NCBI GenBank assembly: GCA_036250195.1
Contig: JAVHZZ010000010.1
Coordinates: 82,071,257 to 82,135,256 of the forward strand
Direction: 5' to 3'
Origin: Mixophyes australis
Taxonomy: Eukaryota; Chordata; Amphibia; Anura; Limnodynastidae
DNA length: 64,000 nucleotides
Made by a program: the position numbers and the translations under genes. Below the pieces are notes generated by a model, which saw only the letters and a list, made by a program, of their open reading frames with translations, ran no database searches and had not been told where the DNA came from. Shown here one piece after another: positions 33,810-47,200 of this stretch; positions within the stretch are counted from its first letter, which is position 1; the number at the start of each line of letters is the position of its first letter.

Positions 33810-35338
33810 GCTTAATAGCATAACAGCATGCTTTACTCACACACATGCATTTACTGCAATATATGCCGATTCACACGTGCGGCTCAGCATGTAGGTGTGC
33901 AGCTTTTTTTGGTGTAAGTTACACCCAAGTACCTGCAGAATTGATAGGCTGCACTCTCTTGAATATTGAATCAGACCCTAAAAAGCCTGATGTTACTGTG
34001 CGTGACAGATATCATCACTGAAAACCACTAAATAGAGCCGTTTCAATAACCCTTAACCTATCTGCCCTCTTTTACTAACAAACCGTGAATGCACACAACA
34101 GATACACAATATTTGATGTTTTTATGTATTTTATTTATAAAGCATAAAAAAGTAAATAAAAAAACAGACCCAGTGCAGTTGGGTAATTTGGATGTCATGT
34201 GACAAAAATGTTGCTTTTTTTTTCTCTCACAGTCAGTGAGTAGCCTTTGTACTAACGTGTGCAGATTTATCAGCTTTGCTGCCCTAGTTTCCGATTTTAC
34301 ATATATATCAGTTGTTCCAGAGTCCAATTTGTAGCAGCATGCAGTCCAAATACAATCTAGGAGGTTGCTATAAGTGTGGACCAACTCATGACTGCATTGT
34401 CTTTTTAAAACTATTGCAGAATATGAGGAGTTAGGCGTTTCAATAGCACAGAACACTGAAGCAGCACAGCAAAGATTATTAATAATACTGTTATCTGAAG
34501 TCGCCAGATCAGGTTGATGCAGACAGAAGAGTCACAATTAGCAGCGGGGCTAGTGAACATTTTACATGTATTGATTATTCTGCATTAAGGCATAGGAGTC
34601 ACAAGTTGCCATATTACAGGTGAAGTACATCAGTATCTAGGCACAACCGTTTGTGAAGCAATTTTTTCACAGTGTAGCTGTTTTGTGACTTGTACGACTT
34701 TAGTACATAGCTTCTAAAGTACATGGAATGAGAGCTGAAGGGAGTGGGGTTCAGATAAGGCAACATGGCTTCACCAATTATCACTGTAAACCATTTTGAT
34801 ATCAGAAGGGAATTTTGCTTTGTTTTTTTTGTTTTTTTGCAATCTATGTAAGAAAATCTGTGCAGGAGTCGGTCACTAGGAAACTAAAAGAGAAAAGAAA
34901 AAAAGAACAATATTATTTTAAATTCAGACCTCCAGACAAATTTTGCATAAACATCCATAGTTCCATCCATTAAGTTTATTACATATTGTAATATTTGAAA
35001 TTATTTGTCACGTAAATAATACGCCGTATTGTAAAATATCAGGATATTAGTCACAGGACAGACCATATACAATGCTTTTATACAGGATGCAGAACTGAGG
35101 TAACTTTACCAGAGGAGTAAGTAAATAGTCTCATATAATGTAAAGTTTTAATTTATTGGGATGTGATTGGCCTACCCTTTCTCCCCTCCCCCTCCACACC
35201 CCTTCATTGCGTGCACACTGTGGCACCCATTCACCACAGCAGTGGACCAAGTCTCCCCCAACTTTCCCTCCGATCGGGACAAAACAAAGCTATCCCCATC
35301 AGGATGGTGGGACAGGAGCCCTCAAATCGGGATGGATG
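33810..35338. other. Intergenic DNA, no supported gene
   Basis: AT-rich DNA with short chance ORFs only. Near 35190-35338 is a copy of a dispersed repeat (ccctcaaatcgggat) also seen near 62810-63030 and, diverged, near 42640-42730. Confidence 0.45.
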
Positions 35339-35725
35339 CAGGCCCGGCGCTCCCATTAGGCAAGGTTAGGCACTTGCCTAGGGTGCCGGGCTTTGGAGGG
35401 CGCCACAGATTAAAAATTTCTTTAAAACTGTGAGGCAACCGCTGACCATACCTTTCACGGCCGCCGCACAGCTTCACATACATCCACAGAGAGAGGGGGA
35501 GGGACTATTGATCATCACCGCCGCCTCTCTGCTCCGCCTCCTCCCCTCCACTCACTGACTGTCGGGCCGTGACATCATCGTCACGGCCCGACAGTGTCAG
35601 TGAGTGGAGGGGGCAGACGGAGCAGAGAGGTGGCAAGTTAAGGTACGAAAATTTTGAAAATGGGGCGGGGGGGCGCTGATTTTGAAAATGTGCCTAGGGC
35701 GCAAAGAACTCTAGCACCGGCCCTG
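35339..35725. mobile_element. 387-bp hAT-type MITE with large internal palindrome
   Basis: The ends are CAGGCCCGGCGCT and, read inward, CAGGGCCGGTGCT. Flanks GATGGATG and GTTGGATG agree at 7 of 8. Near 35548-35612 a palindrome (ccactcactgactgtcgggc and its complement) surrounds gtgacatcatcgtcac. No ORF. Confidence 0.75.
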
Positions 35726-38620
35726 GTTGGATGGGAGGTATTGATTTCTCTTCACTGACAATTATACATTCCATCACAGAACACTTTCCAAATGTGTCAT
35801 GTGACACAAGTGACATCACTACTCTCCGAATATAAAAGGATTCATTTTAACAGAGCTTATACATATATCAATGTCACTTGTATAATATATTTGTATAATA
35901 GGCACACACTGCAGTTATTTTCCTACCGGCTCCTCGCTCATGGCTGGTAATGGATGCCTGCTGCATCGTGGAGTTTGTATGCCACCACAAATGAAGCATG
36001 TAACGGCCCAGGCACATAGATAGCATCCGGTTTTCACCACTGTAAATCTTTTATATAATTAAAAGCTCCAATGATAATGTATAGTTTTAAGGAACATACC
36101 CTTCACCTACAGATGAATACACACAACATGAGATACAGATCCATGCCCAGATATAATGTCACAAAATGACACATGGACCTATCACATGATGGGCTCTGCT
36201 GCCCTACCCCCCAGACTATTTAGCCTATTGGCCATGACACATCTCCTTATATCTCCATGATCCCCATGCTCTAATCCTACCTAAGAGATAGGGAGATGAG
36301 AAAGGAGGAGAATGCATACAGCCACGGCTGCTCTTTCCAGAGGTGCCACGTGATCTGGCCACCTCATGCCCCAGTAGAGGTTAGTTCCCTGGACCATAGG
36401 GGCAAATGAGGCTGTTATGGAGACTTATCGGCTACGATTTCTCCATGGGGGCACAAGTGGGTCTAATGTAGACATTATTTCTTTTGTCATAACATACAAA
36501 GTACGTATTTTAGTGCTGCATTTTGTGTTTTTTATTTTCAACCAGACTACACGACAGGCCTATATTTTTTTTTTTTACCATTACATCACATATATTATAT
36601 TCAGTACTCCATGGGGAAAATGTATCAATCTGCGGTTTTTGCAAGTCGCCGATAATCAGCGACTTTTCAGGGCAGATTTCAAACGGCAATATCTTTAAAT
36701 GCAAAACTTGTTCATATTAAACAATGGCTGCAGAACCATGAAGATTTTAGTTTCACAATCCGTACAACAGACAACAGGTAGGGTCAGACGTGTGTTGGCA
36801 TCGATCTGGGCAGGATGTCCCCTAGTGGCAGAGAAGGCAGAGTCCAGAATCCCACCCACGTCACTAATGAAGGCGGGGCTTAATGACATGATCGCGTCAC
36901 CACACCCCCTCCCATACTTGCCACTCGATCTCCAGGAGGGCAGATTTGAAATGTGTTTACTCAGATGAATTGAAGCCATTGTGGCTTTTGATCTGTGAAT
37001 CCATTTCATACAATTGCAAGTGTGAAAAAGTCTGTCAATGCACTAATTGCATATTTATTATTATCTTTACTGTTTATTTATATGGCTCCACAAAAATCCA
37101 CAGTAAGTGGGTAAGTAGAGAATTTTACAAAAGGTGTAGAAGAACAACAGGTAAAAATATAGGACATGATCTGATGATATGATGACATGATCTGATGATG
37201 TACAAATTGGAGAAACCATAAGCATGCTTCATACCCACCCTTTATAGCTAAGTTTGTCATCTTCGAGCTATTATTTTTGACCTGTATGATTATGCATAAT
37301 TGTGACAAGGTATGTGCCACTTTCAGCATAAAATGTAATGGCTTTTATTTCTTACTGTGTAGAATTGTATGTACTCCTTCAGGATAGACGTGCTATAAAT
37401 GTGTGTGTCCATGGTGGAAACCAATTATTGGCATCTTTGCAAATATGAACTAAATACGGTTGTCAATATTTTAAAAGAACGCAAAAAAAATACAGTCCTC
37501 CGTAATGAACAGTTTTCCACAGTGATGATCGACCATTTGCCTAAATAAGCAGCAGCCATTGAGTCTGAGAACACACTGTCTGGTTATTTATATGGAATTG
37601 TAAAAAAGTTTTTTTTTACTAAAGCTATGGAGACCGTACTACTCATTTATAAACAATAGGCAAGCTCATATTGCCATTAACAAAACTGTGGCATGGTTGG
37701 TTGGTAGACCCACTTTTTTCAACCCCACTCATTTGATTTCTAGTTTCCCTTACACTGGTTCACGCCTATGTGTCACCCCGTTTGCCTACGGCTCTCCCTT
37801 TAGATTGTAAGCTCTGGGAAGCAGGGCCCTCTTCCCTCCTATCATTGCCCTATATAGTGCACCTCCTCCGTAGGCTCTAGGACCTCGGTCTCCACATCAC
37901 CCTGCTCACTGCACCTCATTCACTGGCTCTGATTCATTCCCCCACCTTTCCCTTCTTCCCCTTCTCTTGTAATAGTGATCATGGGATGCCCCTTGCACCA
38001 TACTGCCCTCTGTGACTATTCATAGCCGTGCTGTGAATTCTACCGCCATGTGTTTATTGTGTTGTCCTGTAATGCTCTGTACTGTTTTGTTGTACGCCCT
38101 CTGTACGGCGCATGGGACCCTTTGTGGCGCCCTGTAAATAATCAACAATAGTAATAGAATAGTAATATCATATCACAGTGTCATTGCCAGACATGTAGCG
38201 CCAGCCCTGCTGCATAGGCACTGATGTATAGATCAGCGTGGGTACACAGACTGGCTCCTAGATGCCTATGGCTGGCTCATTGATTTTATGTAATATTATA
38301 CATGTCTGTGTTCTGTGGTGGTTGTAGATGTGTAATTACTTTGTCTGAATATATGTCTCCTTTCAGACATCTCCCTTTCCTAATGTGTGTGGTGGGCAGG
38401 AGCTGTGGGCATATGGCCTGTATGCTACCACTGGAATATATAGAATGGGAATGTACACATGTAGTGATGGTGGTGGCACAGGGGGCGTTATATGATGGAC
38501 ACTGGGTTGCATAATATGTTATAGACATATTCATTATAACCTGACGTGTTATAGACATATTGAACTTAGCTGCATGAAGCTGTTCATAATAGACACACTT
38601 TTTGCATCTCTTTCTACCAG
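35726..38620. other. Intergenic DNA between the hAT MITE and PRR33-like
   Basis: No gene is supported. It holds a family Q half-arm at about 36613-36715, a SINE-R-like fragment near 37065-37140, and at about 37720-38155 a dispersed repeat with the phrase tagattgtaagctctgggaa that is common in repeat-rich vertebrates. A first exon and promoter for the PRR33-like gene should lie here but were not recognised. Confidence 0.4.
38611..38620 (+). promoter_or_regulatory. Splice acceptor deciding the PRR33-like start
   Basis: A pyrimidine-rich tract ending in tttctaccag directly precedes GCATCACCATG. It implies an untranslated upstream exon. Confidence 0.65.
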
Positions 38621-38628
38621 GCATCACC

Positions 38629-40275
38629 ATGCTGCTGACAGTGACACCCTTGGAAAACCCAGGGCCTCCTTCCCCTGCGCCACCTCCAACTGCTCCGAAG
38701 CCAAAGAAAGACAATGCACGTCTCCAGCGCCTCCTGCGGAAGGCTGCAAAGAGAAGTAACGTACAGCCCTCTCCGACACAGCCTCATAAAGCCTTCCGCT
38801 CAACTCTGTCTCCTGTCAGTGAAGCGGATTTGGAGAGCCTTTCACCTACTGCTGCTCTCCAGAAACACCAGCCTCTTACCCTTAATCTGCCGACTCGCTT
38901 TCCAACCCGGCAAGCAACCCGTGTGCCCTCTCCTTATCCGAAGCAGCGTGGCTTCACATTCACCGTGGTTGAGCAGCACAGTCTGAATCAATATCTCAGC
39001 CCTAGCCCAGTTCCTGAACCATCCTCGTCACCCCGCCCTATTGGAACTAGCACACATAACACTACGTTTCTTTACTCCACAGGAGGAACCACCCCTGTCC
39101 ATGCATCAGTAGAGGTGAATGCCAATGACACTCCATGGCCTTGCACACCACAAACCAAACCGAACATCAATATTTCTGATCCCCCTGTTATCATTGTACA
39201 CGAGACAATTCAAAAAAACACTGGACTCATCTCCCCAATTGCAGATATGCAAGTGGATAAAAGGCAAAGTGATCCAATTGTCTTGAATACAGAAAGTGGT
39301 TCTTGCACACCAAAAGATGGTGATGTAAGTTTATCTAAGGCTCCTGGCTGCTTCAGATCTGTACCCAAGATACTGGAGGGCCCTTTGTTTGTTCAGCAAG
39401 AGCCCACTCACACATCAGTTGGTTGTAGCCCTCTAAGTTTAGAGAATAAACCAACACAGCAGCTAGCCACATCCCCGACACCTTTGGTGACTGCTAATAA
39501 AAGGATTGTACGTGAGTGCTCCAGGGTTGTGGAGATTTCATGCAGCACATCTCTCTCTTCAGGGTCAAACAAGACCATCACTGAAGTGAAAACCACAGAT
39601 TCAACTAATGGAAGGTCAGAAGTCACATTAAAAAGCCTTCCTGCTAAAGTCACAAGTTCTCTAAATATTGCTGGATCTATTCATGCAACCACAGTCACAG
39701 ACAGTTCAACTACTTCAGGAAAGGTTCCTAACTCAGAGGACCTCCTGAAAACTCCTGAGCGGCCAAAGCCACCCAGGAAGAAGCCTGGTGGAGGGTGGGC
39801 AAGACTTGTCAAGCACCTTACGGTTGAGCCAGAAGAAACAAAATTTCCTGAACCCCAGAAAGCAGAGGGAAAAGATGAGAAAACAGGAGGCGATGTTGGG
39901 GCAACTACTGAAGGGATTCAACAAAGCAAGGGGCTTCGTGCCAACAGGATGTGGGATGCCCTTCTCTACCATATGGCCACATCCACCAAGGGGCTAGAGA
40001 AGCCAGGATCAGCGGTCCCACCTCCACTTCCATTTCTGCGCTCCCGTTTGCCTCTCCTCCTGCACCGGCCTCGGTTTGATGCCCGAAAGCTGAAGGAGGC
40101 CGCATCCCGGCCTCTGCGCAGAGTGACCGCTTTCTTCCATAAAAGAATCACAGAGAAAGAGAAAGCTCCAAGCAGTTTTAACAGGGTCGCCTCTGGCTGG
40201 AGCATTCGAGGGGAGGAGGACGAGCAGCAGAAAGGGGTGGGAGAGAAAATAATCAATGGTGAATTGAAAGAGTGA
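38629..40275 (+). CDS. PRR33: Proline-rich protein 33-like
   Basis: This is an open frame of 548 codons. I chose the ATG at 38629 because a strong acceptor (tctctttctaccag) ends at 38620 and ACC ATG follows; the upstream in-frame ATG at 38602 lies in the intron tract. The N-terminus (MLLTVTPLENPGPPSP, then basic KKDNARLQRLLRKAAKRS) is followed by a low-complexity P/S/T-rich middle of about 370 residues and a basic C-terminal part with GGGWARLVKHL, MWDALLYHM and RPLRRVTAFFHKR. There is no signal peptide or membrane segment. The function is unknown. The assignment rests on composition, on the N-terminal basic motif as I remember it, and on its place between LSP1 and TNNT3 on the opposite strand. 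A homology search would settle it. Confidence 0.72.
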   Translation: MLLTVTPLENPGPPSPAPPPTAPKPKKDNARLQRLLRKAAKRSNVQPSPTQPHKAFRSTLSPVSEADLESLSPTAALQKHQPLTLNLPTRFPTRQATRVPSPYPKQRGFTFTVVEQHSLNQYLSPSPVPEPSSSPRPIGTSTHNTTFLYSTGGTTPVHASVEVNANDTPWPCTPQTKPNINISDPPVIIVHETIQKNTGLISPIADMQVDKRQSDPIVLNTESGSCTPKDGDVSLSKAPGCFRSVPKILEGPLFVQQEPTHTSVGCSPLSLENKPTQQLATSPTPLVTANKRIVRECSRVVEISCSTSLSSGSNKTITEVKTTDSTNGRSEVTLKSLPAKVTSSLNIAGSIHATTVTDSSTTSGKVPNSEDLLKTPERPKPPRKKPGGGWARLVKHLTVEPEETKFPEPQKAEGKDEKTGGDVGATTEGIQQSKGLRANRMWDALLYHMATSTKGLEKPGSAVPPPLPFLRSRLPLLLHRPRFDARKLKEAASRPLRRVTAFFHKRITEKEKAPSSFNRVASGWSIRGEEDEQQKGVGEKIINGELKE

Positions 40276-41138
40276 GGGGAGAAAATGTATGTTCATGCCG
40301 GACCCAGTGCATGCACAATGTTCAGCACATACATAATGCTCCATCTGAGCTCTTTTACCAACCTACCTTTTATATCTCTAAGCTATTTTATCTTATATTA
40401 TTATGCTGTGGCTATGAATTAATTACCCCATGATTTCATACTTTTAATACTTTTCTCTCTGCTCTTTCTGTGCACTCGGGTAACGCAATGTAGGTTCTGC
40501 GAAGAATACAGATGATGGGACACAGTACCAGATAATCAGTTTGAGGGGGGAGTGAAAAGTTCACATCAGCCAAGGGTGGGCAACATCCAGCACTTCAGCA
40601 AATGTTCATTTCATACATGAAAGGTCTGATATAGGCTTACTTAAATATAACCCCACTAAAACGGGTGTTGAGAATATATTCCAGGCCTTAAAGTGTACAT
40701 ACCATCAACACATAGTGGAGGGAGCCAATTTGAGGGATGAACCACAAATAATACAAATAGAGCATATCAATCCATTGGGAATGAGAGATATCAGTCAAGG
40801 GGCACAAAATGCTTCTAATTTCAGCAAATTGATGAAGGATGCAGTTTTGTCAGCCTAAAAGAATGGCTGTGTCCACTAACTTTTCCATTTCCAGATCACT
40901 CAGCTTAGAGGTAACATGTGTTCAGCTCTTCCTAAATCATATCCCCATAGTGCTCAGCTGCCCAATGTCAGCTGTTGCGATGAAGGTTGTCTGTCCCTAG
41001 CACGGATTGTAAGGACTAATAATTAGGTGGAACAAAAAAAAAGAAAGTGATCATTAGAAAGAAAGAATAGAACAAAATGTAAAGGAAGAGGTACAGAAGG
41101 GTTGGAGTGAGAAGCACTGGAGCTCTCTTATTACCTCA
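40276..41138. other. 3' flanks of PRR33-like and LSP1
   Basis: The two genes converge here. No canonical AATAAA was seen close to either stop; a plus-strand aataaa at 41386 is the nearest, antisense to the LSP1 3' region. The 3' UTRs of both genes probably occupy this interval. Confidence 0.45.
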
Positions 41139-41219
41139 TCAAGGATCCTCCACCAAGATCTTCTCATATTTTCCATGTCCAGTCGGAACAAACTTATATT
41201 TTTTATTTGGCGTTCCACC
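41139..41219 (-). CDS. LSP1: LSP1 last coding exon with stop
   Basis: The acceptor ctcccacag is followed by GGTPNKKYKFVPTGHGKYEK and ILVEDP, then TGA at 41141-41139, with a second in-frame TGA directly after it. The YKFV.TGHGKYEK.LV motif is diagnostic of the LSP1/caldesmon C-terminus. Confidence 0.96.
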   Translation of the reverse strand, partial: GGTPNKKYKFVPTGHGKYEKILVEDP

Positions 41220-44200
41220 CTGTGGGAGAGACAGGGTCAAAGGTCAGTCTGGGAGTGAGTGTTTTACTCTCCATGATGCATTATGTTGCAGTAAACCCAA
41301 CTTTTACATTTGTTATTTGTTATCTCCGTCTAATACATTTGTCTTTCACTGTAAACTTGTGACAACTTATGGAGATTAAAGATGCAATAAATTATATGAA
41401 AATATCATAGAACAAACATACATCAGATTAATAAAATGGTTAGTTGGGTAAATGCCTCTGTTTATATTCTAAAGAGCCTTGAACATTTAACCTAAGGTTG
41501 TGAAGACTATAGTAATGTGTGTGGAACTACATGTCCCAGCATTCCCTCTAGTGTTTGGCAGAGGCTGCTGGAACATGTTGTTCCATCATAGTTAGATAGC
41601 ACCAGCTTGGCTACCGCAGATTTAGACCATTTAGCGCTGGGTCACGTAGGTTACTTTGCTATCACCAGCATCAGTCGTTGTGAAATGGCCCCATCCTCTG
41701 CCACTATGTAAAGTTTTAGAAATCATGGTGTGGATAAACCTATTTCTGGTAGATGCATTGTGTCAAAGTTCTGTACAAAGCTCTAACTGTTTTATCTGAT
41801 GTCATGTAAAACTTATTTAGCATATAGGAGGGCAACTGACTGCTGCATTGGTGCCGGGCACTTGCTGTGAATGTGGGGCAGTCTATGGACAGGAAGCAAC
41901 ACTGCCTATAGTATCGCTTCCAGACCTCTCTGAATTTACACATTGAGTGTTCACCAAAGGGCTCAATAAACCCCAATTTTCTGAACATTGTACTCATTTA
42001 AAGCACCCTCCATGTGACACCCTCCCGTCATCTTATCGGCAGCGATGTGTGTGTTGCCGTAACCCTATTAAACCAACAGTACAATCTAAGTAACCTGTTG
42101 GCAGCAGTAACGGGAGTCTTCTAATATAACTGACTGTCCTCTTACTTTTGTGCCTTTAAACCAGCACCACCCACTGCTATTCAGCATTTTATGAGCAGAC
42201 TATTCAATAACCGTTACACACAGTATACTTAGTTACATAGTTAGTGAGCTTGAAAATAGAAATAAGTTCATCATATTCAATGGAGTCCAGCAACACATTT
42301 GTTATATGAATGTGTTAAACACAAAACTGAGAAAATTATTAAACTGTCGAATTCTACAAGAGGTAGTCAGCGATCAGTATATCTACATGGAAATTTCACC
42401 TTATTACATTGTCCGGATTTGGGGTTCTGCTCCCACAAGCTCTTCTTGCTCAGCACATCTCCTGGCTTCACCTCCTAGAAAACGAAAAGGGAAGGTGTGA
42501 GGCCATTACCAAGTGCTGGATGGCAACCATTAGCCCAGGAGGAAAGTCCATTCAAGTGGCCCAGTGTGTGCCGCCAACAGAGGGGGCACAGCCAAACTAC
42601 AGAGGGGTGTGCCTAATACTAGACCGACCTCCAACCCCCTCTCTCTCCCCAATCTCCCTGGACATGAAGTCCTGGCTGCACGTGGCAAACCTCCAAAATC
42701 AGGACTGTCCCATCGCATTTGGGACAGCTGGAAGGTAAACATATGTGCAATGACCCTGCCCGTCCCGAAAAAACATTCCCCTTGTCACACATTATGCCCC
42801 ACATAGCAGTAAAAATGGTACCGCTACTCTATGTAAAACACAAATACAATTGACAGCTTTGTCTGACTCCACAGACTCACACTCATTGCAGGAAGGTGTC
42901 AGAGCAGTGCCGGTCACAGCCCCTTATCCATGTGGAGGGGAGGAGCCTGTGCCGCTGATGATGTCACCAATGCTCTGCACAGATGGTTTCCGCCCCCGTG
43001 GAGCTGTGTTAGCGGCTGTGAGGAGCAGCCCTCTGACCTCCACTGGCCACGACAACAAGGTAATAACTGGAGACAATCAAGGTCAGCCTGGGCAGTCTAA
43101 TAAAGCACCAGCCCAGGGGGCAGATTTCTCCCACCCCAGTCTGTCCATGGCTATCATTCATCCTTTATTCACACACATAGATACACTGATGTTACAGAAC
43201 AGCTAACTTACTGTGACTTTTTGAGGCACGGCATTGCCGTCTGGCTCTGATTTCCCTTTACCCCATTGGTTGATCATGTCTGAGACGCCAATGTTAATGC
43301 CCTCTGTGTCCTGTATAACACATATTATGAATACATTTCAGAAGCAGAAAATATCACAGCAAATCACATAAACAGCCAAAAAATGTACACATCGTTATTA
43401 TATACACAGTATTGTCCATAACCAGAGAGATGTGGTTCCTGGTTTTTGAAAGGCTATGTGTCCCCTTTGTTTTACTAATAGTGTATGAAAGTAGATTCAA
43501 TGGTTTGACTAAACTGTGTCTTGTCATACCAGATCATTAAACATGCCCCTCAATTTTTTTTATTGTAGTACGTAATCCCCAATTGATAGTAAGATGATCT
43601 GCAAACACTGTTGTTCGATTTCTGATGCCTTATGGTGGAAAAAGCAGCAGTTGCGTTTGTCTGCTTCTCTGCGGCACTAAGGGCTAGATTTACTAAGCAG
43701 CGGGTTTGAAAAAGAGGGGATGTTGTCTATAGCAACCAATCAGATTCTAGCTTTCATTTATTTAGTGCTTTCTACAAAATGACAGCTAGAATCTGATTGG
43801 TTGCTATAGGCAACATCCCCACTTTTTCAAACCCGCAGCTTAGTAAATCTAGCCCTAAGAGTTAAGCGATGCAAGTACAGCACCAATTTAGTCACAAAGG
43901 GAAAAACTAATTGTAGCCTGGCTGCCTGACAAGTTCTACTGACGAGAAGGTGGAGAAAGGGGGAAGTGAAAGCCCAGATTACTAACTTCTCAAAATCACT
44001 AGATACGTGTCAGTTGAAATCTCCAGCTTAACTATATACTCAGTTTAGTACATGCTTAGCGGCAGAAAAGTTTATAACAATAACACATACATCAACTTAT
44101 TAGCAATTGTGTATTAAATTGTGTGGTGACACAATTAATGTTTAGTGAAAGTTACAAATCTCTGCCATACAGTACGTGTGTCCCCATGTGGGGGTTCGCA

Positions 44201-47200
44201 CCTTGCATGAGGCTGGCTTGCTGGCTGTGCTGACATCTCCGGCCTCCCATCGATTCTTCTTAGTTGACACTGCGTCGTCAGGACTCAGCATCTCTAGAGA
44301 TGGCGTCCGAACCAAGCGGCCTGTTTTAGAGGATGTCTATGGGATAAGAAGAGAGAAAAGACGGTGTCCTTCCTTGATGTTCAAAGAATGTGTAAGGGCA
44401 ATGAAGAGATTGGAGCGGACCATGGGTAGTATTAGTCCCCTCTATGGTGGATCTAATGGTGATTTAATGAGAGGAGGGAGCTAAAGAGAAACAAGCAAGC
44501 AATGTCTAGTCTGATGCAGCATCCACATGGGACACAAACATGTTCATATCACAAAGGCCTGGATAAAACATCAAAGGCAGGCAGTGATCATGGCTAAATG
44601 CTGCGCATACGTGTATGCAAAATACAAAGTTAAAGTTAAAGGGGAAGTTCATTTTTTCTACTGCACCAGAACATTATATACAGTATAAGCTAAGTCATGG
44701 ATGTGTTCCTAGGAGACGTTCTGCATATGAATTAACATCTATCAGGGAAAGTTATGGCAGAATTCTGCAGAAAGTCATAATTAAAGGGAACTCCAGTCAT
44801 ATTTACATAAAGTTCCCTCCTAAATAAGTAGAACCACAGGTATTAAGGTGAAAGGGCTCTAGACAGCTCAGCTAGGGGTGAGGCAGGGGCTTAATGTATA
44901 ATGTCAGATGTAGCTGGCGTTCTCCTTTAGGCTAAACACACACTGATGTTTTACTTGTGCTTTTACTGGAATTTAAGCTAGATCACTGTAGGCATTTATA
45001 ATGTGTTAACCTGCGGTAAAAGCAAAAAATAGAGCAAATAGAATTAAGAAAAACACGATGCAAATAAAAACATTAATGTGTCTGGTAAAATGATAAAACA
45101 ATGGTTTCTAGTGACAATTCCATTTACATGTACTAAAATGCTTTTTCTAGTGCACGGTGGCATGGATCCCTCTCTCCGTAAGCTTCCACAACATGTAGCA
45201 CTGATCTATGACACTTGGGGGTATATTTACTAAACGGCGGGTTTGAAAAAGTGGAGATGTTGCCTATAGCAACCAATCAGATTCTAGCTGTCATTTATTT
45301 AGTACATTCTACAAAATGACAGCTGGAATCTGATTGGCTGCAATAGGCAACGTCTCCACTTTTTCAAACTCGCGGTTTAGTAAATATACCACTTGGACAC
45401 TTTCACTTAGTATGGGATGACATATGTACCTCTATAGCATGCGTGTACTGCTCCAGACGATCATCAATCTTGTTTATTGGGAGAGGTGGCTCACTTCTCT
45501 TTATGCTGTTACTGCATGCACGAGAGAGGAAGACAAGGTAAGACCTCAGAGAGGATGGTGTAGCAGGAAAGGAAACAGGTAAAGAACATTGTGGACACAT
45601 TAAAGTGCACCAGCTGTCTAGACGGACACATATACATACTTGCTCTAAGGTTCTAAATATAAAATAAGACCTTTGCTTTTGACTATCTTTTTTTTTAACT
45701 TTATTTACTTTCCTAATTAAGATGGAATCATATGGGTATAAGCAATGTCACTGGTCTGCTTATCTGCATCACTGGTGGAAAGGAGCTGACATACAGCTTG
45801 CTTGGCCAATGTAAAATTAAATATATAGACGGCAATGGAGCAGCGTCACCTGTGGACCCGTTTATTATAAATCACAATCACAGATATAGGGTAATAGGAA
45901 TGTTTTCATTTGCAAAGAGACACATACCTCTTCTGGATGGAACGGTTCAGAACCTCTGCTCTGTCGGTAATCTAATGAGCAAAGGGGAAAAGTTACCGAA
46001 ATGTCATGGACTATTAGGGGAATACAAGCCAGATGAAAAGTAGTAAAGAATTTCATAATATAAAGTAAAACATCGTTTAGCATAAGCGTGAAATAGCTTA
46101 GACAGGTAAGAAATTTGTGCAATGCTGCCAGATAGGTGGACATTTGCCTACAAAGATAATTACAGATATTTCCTAGATGGCTCCAACAAGAGGTTCAGAT
46201 GCTACCTGTCCACAGTGGCCACACACACACAAGTCTATAACGTCATCATAGAAAACATTTGTCCTCTCTGTCCGATCACATCACTACCACCCCCCCTCTC
46301 CCCTTCCACTCACTGCTAGATCCCATAGAACCCGCAAGGGATGTCACAGTGGTAGCTATGTCGCTGGCGACAACATAATATGTCAGTCCTTACAGAGAGA
46401 ATGATTTCATCATTCACATCACAGCCTGTCCCTGTGCGACTTACAATCAAATCTCTCTACTACACAAAACTCACACAAACATTAGCCCACAATATATTTT
46501 TGGACTGTAGTCGGAATAGAACCCATGCACCCAGTGATGTGAATCACCGATGCCAACCACTGTGCCACCCAGAATATTTTTCTGATGCTGCACACATGCC
46601 AATGTGGTCGTATACTTGTATGGCCAGCTTAAAAGTAATCACCTTCACTGTAAGGCCGCCCTCGCTCTCCTCTTCATCACCGCTCACTGATTCCGACCTT
46701 CCAGAGGGTGGCACTCTCTGTACCAGAGGAGAAATAGAACACAAACAAATTAGTACTCATATCGATTACACACACATACTCTTACAGCATGGTATTAACA
46801 CATACAGATCAAGGCTCTCCTTATACAAGATTTATATATACATAGATCAGTACATTAATAGATCAACACACAATCAAATGTACATGCATGCAAATTGTTC
46901 ATCACTCTGAATCTGCACATAAAGGTTAGTACTTTCTATGTCAGTATAATCTGTACAAACAGAACACTGATTGCAGACACACAGTACAATTATATCCATA
47001 TTGATCCTGGGGATGAACTGTCCACTAAGTTACCTAGGGATATGTTAGGTCCCAACGTTCACTATGGCATATTTTACACAAGAAAAACATTGAAATATAA
47101 CTTTACGTTATTCTAATATTTATCCAACATATATTGCAATGGATTGTGCTGATAAAATGTGTGCCTACCTGTGTCTATTATATACTTCACTTGTGGTCAT

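Noticed and set aside
44202..44322. Using the nearer acceptor aaaacag for LSP1 coding exon 10
   Set aside because: It breaks the reading phase with coding exon 9, whereas tatcccatag at 44337 keeps it and has a better pyrimidine tract.
46380..46910. 176-codon plus-strand ORF
   Set aside because: It crosses a SINE-R fragment and lies antisense to LSP1 coding exon 6; its composition is not protein-like.
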